From contig CP092870.1 in the NCBI GenBank assembly GCA_030710605.1, forward strand, positions 12,171,408 to 12,235,407: a DNA stretch of 64,000 bases. The letters are read 5' to 3'. Position 1 is the stretch's first letter. Each line of letters starts with the position of its first letter. Of this stretch, positions 32,269 through 44,300 are shown piece by piece. A program made the translations under genes and the position numbers. The DNA comes from Cordylochernes scorpioides. Lineage: Eukaryota; Arthropoda; Arachnida; Pseudoscorpiones; Chernetidae. The notes below the pieces were generated by a model. The model had not been told where the DNA came from and did no database searches. It saw only the letters and a program-made list of their open reading frames with translations.

Positions 32269-32448
32269 CAGGGTTCAGCAAACTGCGGTTCTTTGGATGT
32301 GAAGCTGCGGCTCTTTATAAAGTTCCATATGTAAATATTATTTATGCGAGTACTATTTATTGTTGCCAAGAAAAAATGTTGTGGCTCTTTAAAAACTTTG
32401 AAATTGTAATTTTTGACTCTTCCAACTCAAAAGTTTTGCCGACCCCTA
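32269..32448. repeat. hAT-type MITE with 8-bp target duplication
   Basis: Ends cagggttcagcaaactgcgg and gttttgccgacccta-like match the common hAT terminus (CAGGGGTCGGCAAACT). Flanks gtttagac (32261-32268) and gtatagac (32449-32456) are the 8-bp duplication; the empty copy reads gtatagac once. Confidence 0.9.
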
Positions 32449-33199
32449 GTATAGACAGATAGATGAACATCCATGGAAGCAATAAAAGTTTTTAATTAAT
32501 ATTTTTATCTATATCTTATATGTATTGTTTTTGACCTTTTATATTTCAAAATATTTTATTATTATTGGTGTAAAATTAATTATAAAAAAAAAAATTGTAA
32601 AAAAGTAGTCTTTTTCCAACCACCCAGATTTATGGAATTTTGTAAACTTACATTGTCATCAGGTTTGAATAAGTGTACCAAATTTCAGATTACTAGGTGC
32701 TCTGTAAGTATATTAAAAATTGATCACAATATTTGTATAGACAGATAGATGAATATCCATGGAAGCAAGAGTTAAATAAAAGATTTAAAAAAAGATTTTA
32801 ATCTATATCTTATATGTTTGATGTATTGTTTTTGATATTTTATAATAGTAAATTGCAATTTTCTTATATCTGAATATTTCAAAATATCATTTTATTTTTG
32901 GTGTAAAAAATTGGAAAAAAATATTATTTTTCCAACCACCCAGATGTATGGAATTTTGTAAACTTGCATTGTCATCATGTGTGAACAAGTGAATTATTTG
33001 ACAACAATTCCCATTAGTCTCAGCAGAGTTTCCAGTGAAGGTTACCAAAGAAAATAGAAAAAAAAAATGTTGGAAAATTTTCCTCTTCCTGCAGCCTTCA
33101 CCCCCCACCCACATAATCTCTATATTTTACAGAAAATAATTGTTCTAAAAATGTTTGGCATCATCTTGCAGTTTGAAGGCTTAGATTGGAAGTTTTGTC

Positions 33200-33335
33200 T
33201 TCTTCCTTCTTTCCTATCTCCACACTGGGTGAAGTAGAATGCATCTGCTTTTGTCATTAAGACTGGGAACACTACTCAGTGGCAAGGCTGACTTAGCTCC
33301 AAAATAAATGGCTGCCTCTGACATGAGGAGGAAGT
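33200..33335 (-). mobile_element. Family D repeat, partial copy
   Basis: It retains the central part (gggtgaagtagaatgcatct to gctgcctctgacatgagga) only. Confidence 0.65.
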
Positions 33336-33527
33336 TTTGTGGATGCAAGAAGCCCCTGTTTGCTCTCAATGATGTTTCGAACAGAGAGACCAAGGCCAGT
33401 AGGTTATAAAGCTGATAAAATCCAAGATATCAAACAGGTTATTTTTTTCACATCATTCTATCTTCTTTATATAGTTAGACTATACTTTGTAAGATCTTAC
33501 AAATTGAGCATTGATTGAATACATATT

Positions 33528-33740
33528 GATATATACAAGAAAATAAGACCTAATCCAAATTAATTAATAATGTGTGATGTTTCGGTAACAGTGTTGTTTC
33601 CATCATCAGACATTTTTTTCTTTTGTTTGATGATGGTAAAAACACTGTTACCGAAACGTCGCACACTATTAAATTATTTGGATTAGGTCTTATTTTCTTA
33701 CATCTATAATCTAGAATCCAAATTTTGATTTATCACATAT
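33528..33740. repeat. Palindromic family P, copy with TTTT-rich centre
   Basis: Arms with gtaacagtgttgtttcc and its partner are less well matched here, and the outer ends read acaagaaaataagacctaat (a variant subfamily shared with 16603 and 43488). Confidence 0.75.
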
Positions 33741-33908
33741 TGATAAAGTTATAAAAGATCCCTAATTTCTGACTATATTCATGTTGGAATTTTTCACTCT
33801 ACATATATTTTATGCATGTTAATGTTAGGTTTGATTATTATCATATTGTAGTGCAGTGAGGCCAGCCATCTTGTGGAACACTATTTCCTCTGGTTCTTCT
33901 ATTCATCC

Positions 33909-34275
33909 ATTCTATTCTTCTTTCTTATCTCCACTCAATCATATTAATGTATCAAGCTTGTTGAGCTTGAGACTTGACAACCATCATGACTGGGTGAAGT
34001 AGAATGAGTCTGCCTTTGTCGTTAAGACTGGGAGCACTTCTCAGTGGCAGGCTGACTTAGCTCCAAAATAAATTGCCGTTTCTGACATGAGGAACAAACG
34101 CCATGTCAGCTGCTCCTAACATGGGGTACAAACGCTGCTCATCCTGTATCCCTGGATTAGGAGCCCTTACAGGGTACTATCAGCCGGGCCAGCTGAGCCC
34201 AGGTTTTTTAGTGAGCTTGTTACTGCTTCCCCTCATTTTTCATTCGGGCTTGGGACCGACAAAGGCGGAGTTTCC
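33909..34275 (-). mobile_element. Family D repeat, copy 7
   Basis: Near full-length. Another fragment in the opposite orientation lies at 34853-34968. Confidence 0.75.
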
Positions 34276-34980
34276 ATGACATTATCAAACCAATCCTTAT
34301 CTGGTCGTATCTCCCTTCATCTGTCAAGATGCTGCATCCCTCTGGTATAAAGTCACATTATGCATTATGCAACATTATGCCAATGATTCTTGGAATACAT
34401 GTCCTACAAACTTTCATTTCCTTTTGATTACTCTCTTTAGAAGATTCAACATTTTAAAAAAGTAAATCTTCTCCAAATTTCTTTGCTTGTATCCCCATTT
34501 GCACGTTTGAATTTGAGTCTTCTTACACGCCAAATGTCACAAAATAGTTTATTTTCCGCTCCTGGATATAGAAGATATAAATGTGAGAGAGAGAGCATCC
34601 TGAACATTTATCCTGATGAGTTATCAGAGCTCTGGAATTGAAATAGCTCTATCATCTTCAATAACTTGGAGCCTGGGTAAAACGCTATAAAAAACGCTAG
34701 GTCAAGTAAATCAGTGAATCTGAAGTGATCCACCCACTTGTTAACCAATTTATTTTTTGAATATCTTACACAAATAAATTAAAAGAACTTTCTTGTGGTG
34801 TAAACTCACTACCACTTACTGTTGTTAGAAACTTGGTACACATTATTGACTGTATTGACTTATCCATTGATGAGCTCTACTCTTCCCTGGCAGACACCGC
34901 CAAAAGTCTCAAGCTTTACAAACTTGATACCTTAATATGATTGAGTGGAGATAAGAAAGAAGAATAAACTGTGGTAAAAT

Positions 34981-35085
34981 TTCTCATTCAGTACTTTTGT
35001 CTGAAGATGGTAACAACGCTGTTACCGAAACGTTACACACTATTTATTTATTTGGATTTGATCTTATTACCTTGTGTTTAAGAAT
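34981..35085 (+). repeat. Single arm of family P
   Basis: Only the right arm (cattcagtacttttgtctga to taccttgtgttta) is present, joined directly to a D fragment that ends at 34968. Confidence 0.75.
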
Positions 35086-36384
35086 ATATGTACTTGGTTG
35101 TAACAATGGGACTTAAAACTTGGGGGAATTACAGTGAGATCTTTTAATAACAGCCTTCTAGTTATAACATCATAATTCTGAAGTCCCAAGTTTTAAGTTC
35201 GAATTATATTAACTTTGACTATAACAACATAAAATCTTGGTCTCAAGTGATTTCAAATGAATGATGTTCTTAACAAGTTTACTGTTATAAGAGGTTTCAC
35301 TGCATTGAGTCAAATTGTCCATTTTCTCTCTCTCTCTCAAATGTTAGTTTTAACAATTTCTTAGAGTAGATATATTATACCTTGACATCACACAACTTTC
35401 TTGGTAGTAGAGAAATAATCAAAATTGGCAGTGTTGAATCCTATTATTGATACATATCTAAATCTTTCTTTATTCAAAATAACTTTAAATCTCTCCAAAT
35501 TCAGTTATTGCATTATATAAATACATTTTAATACCTAAATTATTTATTTATCTGTGAGAATAAATTTATTCACATAATATATAATAATAATCATCTGTTA
35601 TATTTTTTTACTACTTTATTTTAATTAAATTTAATGTAATGTTTATATATATATATAATTTTTTTTGTAAAAAATAAATATTAAAAAGATATGAATCAAG
35701 GACCTTTTTTTTTTGGTTTCAATAAGGCTCATTATTCTGAATCATGTCTCAATAAAATCCTAAATCAATTCAAAGTGGTCAATTGCTTCTCTTTATATTA
35801 TATATTGAACAATCACGCCATACCAACAGGCAGTTTTATAATGGGGATGGATTCTGAATGGTGTTTATTGCTTCTCCTAGAGATAGTTCTGGGGGGTAGG
35901 TCACAGCACACTGATGTAGCAGACAGTGTGAGGGCCGATCCGGGTCACTGCCTCAGCAGACCGGAAATGACGGGAACTACTTCCTTGTGTCTCCCCCCCC
36001 ACCTTCTTGGTCAATCTCTCTCTCCCCTCCACTGTCTTGCTGAACTTTTGTTATGTGGGACATTACTTGTCCTCTGCACCAGCTCTTCTTTATTCGATCT
36101 CTTCTTCCTCAACATCACAAACTGCTGAACCATTTGGATTCCACATGTAAATCATAACAGACACTAGACCTAATGCATATAAACTATGTGAGGGTGTTAC
36201 CCTATATTGGATCTTTTTTTTTTCCTGACCTTAAAGGAGGTCTTTTGCCGTTAGTTAGATTGGACAACCATCTTAGAGTCCATGCATAGCAGCCACAGTC
36301 ACCAGAAAGGGAACAAGTCACCAGAGACAAAAAAAAATATTTGATTCGGATGTATAGTTGCAATTCTCAACCTGCAACCCCAAA
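35086..36384. other. Intron 1: Tigger-like remnant, then unassigned sequence
   Basis: 35126-35310 resembles the gttataac-type pogo MITE (ends tacagtgagatcttttaata and aagaggtttcactgca). 35691-36128 is a 145-codon frame without family signature in a region more GC-rich than its flanks; I could not support it as a gene. TA-rich sequence fills 35520-35690. Confidence 0.4.
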
Positions 36385-36690
36385 CCACTTCATTGACTGT
36401 ATTGGCTCATCCATTGATGAGCTCTACTCATAATCAGAAGACACCAACTCAAGCTCTACAAGCTTGATTCCCTAATATGATTGAGTGAAGATGAGAAAGA
36501 AGATATAGGGTGACCATAAGTCAGCATCTTGCCACCATGGCTAGAATTCAGATGCTGCCACATCTATTATTCAATGCCACATCTATTATTCTTTGCCTTA
36601 CACTGGCCGCAATCTGTCGAGCTACTTTGCATGTGTAGACATGTGGTGCCCTTACAGCAGCAGTCACAAACATGATATGGTCGGTCTCTA
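36385..36690. repeat. Fragments of family D and of the S SINE
   Basis: 36385-36505 matches the 3' end of family D (gattgagtgaagatgagaaa). 36615-36670 keeps the acatgtgtagacatgtgg core of the SINE. Confidence 0.55.
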
Positions 36691-36869
36691 CTTGGGAAAA
36701 TAACTATTCTCTGAAGGTCCTGGCACTGGTTATAATCAAAAGTTAGGGGGATAATCTTTACACTACATTGGCCAAACTTGTACGCTGAAAGACCACATAA
36801 ACTTTTGAATGAAAATTGGTTTTAAAAAATAGGGTTTAAAAATTAATTAGATATAATATATACAATATA

Positions 36870-37044
36870 CAGTAGAACATTCCTTTAGCAGACACCCTGG
36901 TAGCGGGCACCTCTCCACAAAAGACAGGTTTCACTTGCAAAATTACCATTTTTGCAATTTAGCAACTTTCTAGTAAGAGGACACCTCTCCCTAAAGGACA
37001 CTTTGGCTCTGCAATTAGGTGTCCTTCACAGGGAGGTTCTATTG
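36870..37044. repeat. MITE M2, reverse-oriented copy
   Basis: TA-flanked with ends CAGTAGAACATTCCTTTAG and cagggaggttctattg. Confidence 0.85.
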
Positions 37045-37595
37045 TATATATAATAGCAATCATTTTTTTAATGTTCCATTACCAATTGATGTGAAGTTGA
37101 GATGCATGGAGAACATTAAACCAGTGTTCATGATTATAAAAAGTCAAATCTTTTATATGTGAGCTATAATTTTGAAATTAATGTCTCATCCTCAACCTGG
37201 CACAATTTGGATTGATGGTCAGCTCAAATACTTAGTTGAGTCTTGTTCCAAATGGATATAATTTTATTCTTCCATACCATTTATTTCCCCAAATGTACAT
37301 TCTCTCAAGATGACACCCTTGCTTGCTCCAAGATAGAGGTTTGAATTCCATCATCTCTAGCTCTGTATTCAAGAACAAGCTCCAGAAATGTCCCAAGTGG
37401 AGATACAAATTGAGGATTGGAGAAGGGTTTCATCAGTTAGCATATGCAGTATTTGGTTAGGAACTGTGCTAGAATCTGTATGAGAGGTTCACAGGAAGTG
37501 TTAACAGTAAGTCTACTTGGCAACATCTCAAAGCCAGCCAATTATAACTTTACCATGAAGCTAGAGGTTTCCTGACCAGCATTCATAGTTCTTAG
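37045..37595. other. Intron 1 sequence, unassigned
   Basis: No exon or repeat family recognised. Confidence 0.4.
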
Positions 37596-37599
37596 AGAA

Positions 37600-38260
37600 T
37601 TAAAGATACTTCAGTCAGTAAATCTTTTTATTATCTCTATGTTTCGACAAAAATCTTCTGTCCTCATCAGGAACAAATAAAAATTAAAGCATTTGGCAAG
37701 GTGTTAAAATATATATATTATATGAATAAAAAGAAATGAGTTAATATTAGAGATTTCTTTATTTGAGCTGAGGAATATATAAAAGAACATAATTTGATAA
37801 AAGTGCTGCCTGGCTTAAGGCGAGTAGAATAAGGAAAACAAAAGATTATTTACATAATGTACAAAAGTTTTGAGCCGGCCAACGGGGAACAACAACAATG
37901 ATTATTTATAGAGAAAGTGTGACCTCTGGCGGTCGATTTAAACAGAGTATTTATATTTATGAAATTATAATTTTAAATAAAATAACACCCTAATATAACA
38001 TTTTAAATAATACCCTTATATAACATATATAAATGTTATATTAAAATATTAATCTATTTAAAATTATATTTCATAGATCCAAATACTCTGTTAAATCGAC
38101 CGCCAGAGGTCATGCTTCCCCTATAAAAACTTGTTGTTGTTTTATCCCAATGGCCGGCTCAAATCTTTGTACATTATGTAAATAATATTTTGTTTTCCTT
38201 GTTCTACTCGCCTTAAGCCAGGCGGTACTTTTACAAAATTATGTTTTTCATATATAACAA
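37600..38260. repeat. H2-like arm followed by a 200-bp inverted repeat
   Basis: 37600-37720 is one arm of the palindrome seen at 21326 (minus strand: CCTGATGAGGACAGAAG..TTTGTCGAAAC). 37795-37985 and 38040-38245 are inverted copies of each other, sharing cttaaggcgagtagaa, attatttacataatgtac and gacctctggcggtcgattt. The inverted pair could be a fold-back transposon; no ORF. Confidence 0.75.
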
Positions 38261-39170
38261 TTCATTTTTGTTAAATCATTTTTAGATACCAATTTTACCA
38301 TTGCCCTTTAAATTACATCACACCTTTAATCCTTTTAAACCTTATTTTGCTCTGCATAATTTGTACCTAAATTTATTTCTCATTCATCTTTATTTATACC
38401 ATATATAACTCTTGAAAAGCACATGTGCTTTTGGTCAGGATATGCCTTCATTATTTTTAATATCAACACCTGACCTTTTTATTTTTTATTTTTTCTATTG
38501 TTATTCATATATAACTTTGTAGTGTCAAGTTTCCGGTTAGATAGGTTATCTGCAAAAAGAAGTTAGGTCTTATCAGCCAACCCTCCTTCAATTCCTTTGT
38601 TTGCCGTTTGCATTAAAGTGACGTCAATTGGTTGAAAGAGCAAATAACATTTATTTAGGGTCAGCAGTTCGCAGAAGTTTTCCTCAAGTCTTTCTCAACC
38701 AAACTCTTAAATCTATTCAGTAGGCTGTGGTAATTCGGTATTTATAGCTTTTGTAGCACTTGGAGATTTGCCCATTGGCAACAAAAAGAAATACATTTCC
38801 TTCTTATTGGAAGATCTTTATAGAAGACTTTATTGTGTTCTGCACTTTCCTTGAAAACATTTGATGTCCGTAGTATTTTTTTTTCTCCCAAATATTGACG
38901 CAGAAAGTGATGAAAACAAGTTTTATAAATATCCAAATAAAAAGGGGAAACTATTATGTAACTTAAATTACCCAAGGAGATAATATGGAGGAATTTTTCC
39001 TCCTAAAAAAAACTGGAGAACCTGGTGTCCCTGGGTGAACATCCGGGGAAATATATATGGGCTGCCCAAGCCATGTGACAGTTTTTCTATCTTTACCTTA
39101 GCTTTATTGAAATCTTCTATTCTGATATGGGCAGCTACTTGTGCCATATAGTGAAGTGTGTGTGGAACAG
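38261..39170. other. Intron 1, 3' part
   Basis: 38395-38525 matches the fold-back/PLE-like repeat (gcacatgtgcttttggtcag, atatcaacacctgac). The remainder up to the acceptor at 39170 shows no recognised element. Confidence 0.5.
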
Positions 39171-39293
39171 TGGTGACTGGAGCCACCGATGGTATCGGCA
39201 AGGCCTACGCCAAACAGCTGGCTAAAAGAGGCCTCAGCATCATCTTGATTGCCCGCAATGAAGACAAGCTACGTGCAACTGCCAGCGAGATTG
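39171..39293 (+). CDS. HSD17B12: HSD17B12-like exon 2: cofactor-binding motif
   Basis: Acceptor GGAACAG and donor G|GTGAGT. It encodes the NADPH-binding [19 protein letters not shown] and the ARNEDKL segment that follows strand beta-2, typical of the family. Confidence 0.95.
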
Positions 39294-39944
39294 GTGAGTC
39301 TAACAACTTGTCCAAGTGTCTGGCTATGTCACATGGGTTGCCTCTGAGAACACTGAACTAATGCACACCCCTACATTTGAGAGCTACATTCATGTCAAGT
39401 CATGTGGATGATTGTTGAAGGAAATGCAGATCCTACTTGACCAAATCATTTCTTACATCTAGCCCTGGATATAGAAGTATCTGGGACTGCCTCTGAAGTT
39501 AAGAAACATCAAATTATATACACTAGAGGTATTTGCATTCTTGGTGAGTTGGTTGGACTCGTAAAAGAACCAGGGTTCTACCGTGGTATTAACAAAAAAA
39601 CCTTGATTGTGCAATATTTATTACAAGGCTGTGTGTGTGTCCAATAATTTCCCATAAAATTCCAACATTTTAAAAAAATATCAATAATACAAGTTTTCTA
39701 ACACCATTTCTAATAAATAGAAAAATCTTGAGCATCATGGCAATATATTGTTCCTAAAATACTGACATTCGAACAGAAAATTGAGATATACCTGCCCACC
39801 TAGTGCCAAGATTCCAGAGCTGGCCCTTATAAACGTTTTATCTCACACAAGACCATTGAAAACCCAGGCTCCACAATTGGTGATGAATGCTGATTGAAAC
39901 TAAGATTTCTCTATCAAAGGGTCAACTGGCTGGGCTGTGTGCAG

Positions 39945-40055
39945 GGGAGGAGTACGGGGTGGAGACCATGACCATCCAGGCTGACTTCTCCCAGGGCAAG
40001 GACATCTACCCTCTCATCTCCCAGCAGCTGAAGAACAAGGAAATTGGAATCCTCG
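39945..40055 (+). CDS. HSD17B12: HSD17B12-like exon 3
   Basis: Acceptor GTGCAG and donor G|GTAGGT. It reads EEYGVETMTIQADFSQG, where the Asp-Phe pair corresponds to the adenine-pocket segment of classical SDRs, and ends IGIL at the strand leading to NNVG. Confidence 0.95.
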
Positions 40056-40641
40056 GTAGGTGGATTCTCTCTCTTGTTGTTGTTTTAAACAGTAAATTAC
40101 TTGCGCTCGTAGATTTAAATTCTCTCATCAAATATACCCCAGGTTCCTTCCAACTTTGACTCTCTCATCTGAACATCAATGGCTGGGTCACTTGAAGTGG
40201 CAATACTTAATAGAGACTGAATCTTATTACAATGAGAGATATAATTTTCTTGCTTCTTCCATATAGCTTTCTGTGTTTGAAACTGTTTTGGCTTCCATCC
40301 ATCACTTCAAATGTAGCTTCTAAAGTAGCCAACTCCCCTTCCAATTTAAGCACCTGAAATGATGTAGCTTCCACTTAGAACTGCTTCATGCCATTCAGTG
40401 AGATGTTTCCTTGAGAAGAGCTCTAGTTATAAAATCATTGTAGCAGTCTAAATTGAGGGGGAAACTGAATCTGAGAAAAGTTGAGGTCATATATCTAAAT
40501 GTTGGACATAGCATTGCTATCCTTAAGCATTGGACACTTGGCACTTTTTTGTCTTTGAAAAATAACTTGGAACCATCTTTACTCAGAGATGTGAGTGAAA
40601 TACAATGATGTGTTGTCTGATGTGAGTGCTGGATGTTTCAG

Positions 40642-40700
40642 TCAACAACGTTGGCACCATGTACGAGAGTCCCTCCAAGTTCCTCAGAGTGCCTCAGCAG
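40642..40700 (+). CDS. HSD17B12: HSD17B12-like exon 4: NNVG motif
   Basis: Acceptor TTTCAG and donor CAG|GTAAGT. It encodes VNNVGTMYESPSKFLRV; NNVG is the family form of the SDR NNAG motif. Confidence 0.95.
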
Positions 40701-41539
40701 GTAAGTTTTTCCTCAACTCCCACAATGGGTGGTGGTCAAGGAATTTCCTTTCCACAGTTGCTAATGATATCATGAGATTTTATCCTGGTGGGAAATTTTA
40801 TTGTTCCACTCTAATGGGAACCATTGGAGCATAAAGTATGTGGAAGATGTAATGGATCTTTGTGGATACTTGAAGTATTACAACATCAGCTGCTAGAGTT
40901 GGACTTTTATACACATTTGTCCTATATACAGTTTTGCTTTTTAAAATATATATTTTCACTTTTTAGATTCAACTATATATTTTATAGAAGTGCTGAGTCA
41001 AATTAGCATGCATGTTGCTATTGAAGATAAAAACCTGTGTTTTTAGTTGTGAGTTTGAGTTAAGGTTATTTTTTTAATTCAAATTTTAAAATATCCAAAA
41101 GTTTTTAATTTTACAAAGAATATATTTAGAGAGCGAGTCATTACATGATTTGTGTATGGACAGACAGACATGGAGACAAGTTAAATAAAACTTTTAATAA
41201 AGGTTGCTTTACACCTCAAATTGACACTAAAATTAAAACCATCTATTGACCACCTTCGCAAACTAGCGAACTCAGGTCAGTGACAAAGCCATAACATCAG
41301 CATTGGTAAACTGAAGAGTGTCGACCATGGTCTCAGGCTATGGCCCTCTTTAGCCTAACTTTATTCCATATGTTGCCGGCAGAGTCACTAGGGAAATAGA
41401 TGGAAATTATCTGGGAAGAAATTGATCTATAAAAATAAAGGCTGTGTTTCCCATCAAGATAGATGCTCAAACTTAGTCCGCTAGTTTGTGAGGACAGTCA
41501 ATATATATTATGATGCACTAGCGCGCCATCTATTATCAA

Positions 41540-41970
41540 AATTTGAAACTATTTTAAAGGCGTAAGATTCTTTTTGAAATTAAACAATTATATATTTATA
41601 AATGTATGTAATTCTACTGTCCTCAAAGCTTATGTCCATAGTTCTTCTAAAATACCCATTCAAAAAGTCTACCAACAGTATCACTATAAAAGGAAGTTCC
41701 AAAAATGCAATATAACAGCGGTATAGTAGATTAAACTGGCGAACCCGCTGGGAGGGTTCACCACTGATGAGCCAGGCCCTCCCTTTAATTTTTCCATTGC
41801 AGTAAGGGCAGTAGAAATTGTTTAATTTCAAAAAGAATCTTACGCCTTTAAAATAGTTTCGAATTTTAATATATACTATGATAAAATACAATATGGATTA
41901 TAGATTAATACCATAAGGTAACAAGATTTAATCAAAATTAATTGTGCATGACCTCTTTCAGACAAAAGTA
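41540..41970. repeat. Inverted repeat family Q and P fragment
   Basis: 41540-41885 carries the Q phrases (gaatcttacgcctttaaaat, ggtgaaccctccc-like, actgtcctcaaag) in inverted arrangement. 41885-41970 keeps outer parts of a family P arm. Confidence 0.6.
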
Positions 41971-41985
41971 CTAATTATATCAATC

Positions 41986-42159
41986 CAGTAGAACCTCCAT
42001 GAGAGTACACTCACGCTAGAGGACACCTCTCCATAAAGGACAATTTTCATTTTTAAAATTATCATTCTTATCTTTTTGCAACTCTCCAGTAAGAGGACAT
42101 CTCTCCTTAAAGGACACTTTGGCTCTGCAATTAGGTTCCTTTACAGGGAGGTTCTACTG
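41986..42159. repeat. MITE M2 copy
   Basis: Ends CAGTAGAACCTCCATGAGAG and cagggaggttctactg, followed by TA. It lies about 120 bp upstream of exon 42277-42356. Confidence 0.85.
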
Positions 42160-42276
42160 TACTTTTGGCTGTTACTGAAAATTCATGCACCATTTATTTT
42201 AATTTGAATTCTAAATACCCCTTTTGTAAATGTTCCACACACACACCATCTGAAGCCCTCATGTTGTGTGTCACAG

Positions 42277-42356
42277 AAACTGTGGGACCTGATCAACATC
42301 AACATGGCCTCTGTCACCATGATGACTTACATGGTGCTGCCCCAGATGGTCCAGAG
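42277..42356 (+). CDS. HSD17B12: HSD17B12-like exon 5
   Basis: Acceptor GTCACAG and donor AG|GTGAGA. It encodes LWDLININMASVTMMTYMV, with the INxN segment seen across HSD17B12/LET-767 proteins. Confidence 0.95.
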
Positions 42357-42436
42357 GTGAGATTGATCAGTCAGCACAACCTCCATTAGCTTGTGCTAGC
42401 ACACAGGAGTCTGCTGTTATATCAACACCAAAATTG

Positions 42437-42744
42437 GGGGGTCGGTGGAAGGATGGTCTAAACCATTGGTTTACGACCACTATGACCCGGGTTCGATTCC
42501 TGCATTGGGCACTTTTTTCTGATAAAAAAAAAATGCTCCAATGGCCCCTGAATCTTGCAAAAGTCCAACCCCACCAGCGAGTGCAAGTAACCAAATGGGG
42601 CTCTGGCACATTCGTAAGTGCAAAGTCAAACTGCTTTTCACATGTGTAGACATGTGGTGCACTTACAGTAAAAAGCAGTCGCCTACTTCTACCCACCATG
42701 ATTATCATGGCCTGTACCATGTGTACTAGGGATAAGCAAAAAAA
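42437..42744 (+). mobile_element. tRNA-headed SINE, family S, copy 6
   Basis: Full-length, with head ggggtcggtggaagga, B-box match gggttcgattcctgc and A tail. A 12-bp duplication acaccaaaattg at 42425-42436 and 42745-42756 flanks it, 80 bp downstream of exon 42277-42356. Confidence 0.95.
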
Positions 42745-42901
42745 ACACCAAAATTGTCTCACCCCCTCCTCCATTGAAAATTCATTCTTGCTAGAAGACA
42801 CTTCTAAACAATGGATGCTTACCTAAGACACATTATTTATTGATTTTATACATTATAGACATTTCTGCTAGCGGACAACTAAAAATTTAACAAATGTACA
42901 G

Positions 42902-43013
42902 ATCTTCTTCTTCTTTCTTATCTCTACTCAATCATATTAGGGTGTCAAGCTTGTAAACCTTGAGACTTTTGATGGTGTCTGTCTGGGATGAGTAGAACAC
43001 ATCAATGGATGAA
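42902..43013 (-). mobile_element. Family D repeat, fragment
   Basis: Only the 3'-end part (cttatctctactcaatcata to gagtagaacacatcaatgga) is present. Confidence 0.65.
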
Positions 43014-43487
43014 AAGTACAAATTAAAGCTGTGAATGTGTGTGTATGAACAAACTTTAAAATACCTATATTAAAAATAATATATTTTTTAAATAATTGAA
43101 AAAATAACAAATATACGATCTGTTTTGTTGTAACCATCATCTTTGTTTATATTTTAGCGCATCTTTTATTCTTAATAACTTTATATAAAAATAGTTTTTT
43201 CATTTAAATGTCTTTTGATAAAATCTAAAAATACCTTGAGACCTTTATGGTTAATTTAAAGTTATTCAAAGGTAGAAAAATGGGAAGAGGTCGTCAGAGA
43301 GTGGATGAAATGTCTATTGGTAAGACACGCATATGTAAATTTCCTATATTTTAAAAGATATGATAAATATCAAGTTTTTTTAAATATTCAAAAATACCAA
43401 AGCAGCCCAAAAAGGCTTAAATTCCAGAGGGGAAATGTTCAATTCAATGACAATATAGAAATGGTTTTGCAAAAACACTTGCTAATT

Positions 43488-43825
43488 ACAGATACAAGAA
43501 AATAAGACCTAAATCCAAATAATTTAATAGTGTGTGACATTTCGGTAACAGCATTGTTACCATCATCAGACAAAAGAATAAAACGTCACACACTATTAAA
43601 TTATTTGGATTAGGTCTTATTTTCTTGTATCTTTTTTTTCTTTTTTTTTTTTGCTTATCCCTTGTACACGTGGTACAGGCCATGAATGATAATAATGGTG
43701 GGTGGAAGTAGGCGACTGCTTTTACTGTAAGTGCACCACATGTCTACACATGTGAGAAGCAGTTCGACTTTGCGCTTACAAATTTTTTTGTATCTATAAT
43801 CCAAATTGTGCTTTATCAATTGGTA
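43488..43825. repeat. Family P copy carrying a 5'-truncated SINE
   Basis: The P ends lie at 43488 and 43825. The 3' half of a family S SINE (minus strand, 43631-43783, T tail on plus at 43629-43650) is inserted in its right arm, as in the copy at 17905. Confidence 0.75.
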
Positions 43826-44147
43826 ATTACTATTGTTCTTTTGACAAAACCAAAAGAAAAAAACTTTGAATAAAGAATATAATTTGGATCTTCCTACTGG
43901 CCTATGTATTAAGGAGTTAAATGATGGGGTGCAAGAAGAAAGTGAAGATGCACAACCATGAAGCTATAAAACCAGCTTCATTTCTATCAGCCAGACAAGG
44001 CTGTGTCCAAACAAAGGTTGCCCTTCAGAGAGAGGTTCTACTGGATCTTTCATTCTTCTTGTGTGTCATTATTATATTTATAAACTTTAATCCAATCTAG
44101 TAAAGCCACAAGAAAATAAGAAACTAAATAAATCAATAGCATGTAAT

Positions 44148-44300
44148 GATAAGGCACAATTTGGATTATAGATTATAAACACAAGGTAATAAGACCAAAT
44201 CCAAATTAATAAATAGTGTGTGACGTTTCGGTAACAACGCTGTTACCGAAACGTCACACTATTTATTTATTTGGATTTGGTCTTATTACCTTGTGTTTAG
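44148..44300. repeat. Family P, minimal palindrome
   Basis: Arms meet directly at the stem (gtttcggtaacaacgctgttaccgaaac, given here in two halves: gtttcggtaac and gttaccgaaac), so the loop region is absent. It is the shortest copy in the window. Confidence 0.8.

Larger units (their letters stand above)
31960..33000. repeat. Three copies of a repeat, one carrying two insertions
   Basis: The phrases atggaattttgtaaacttgc, attgtcatcaggtttgaa and ctaggtgctctgtaagta recur at about 31978, 32632 and 32948. The first copy is split by MITE M1 at 32058-32234 and by a hAT-type element at 32269-32448; the second is uninterrupted and so shows the empty site for both. Confidence 0.8.

Noticed and set aside
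35691-36128. 145-codon frame in the HSD17B12-like intron
   Set aside because: No domain, no splice context and no sign of codon bias; kept as unassigned.
42437-42520. tRNA gene at the SINE head
   Set aside because: Only the A/B-box region is tRNA-like; the cloverleaf is not complete and the unit continues into a SINE body with target duplications.
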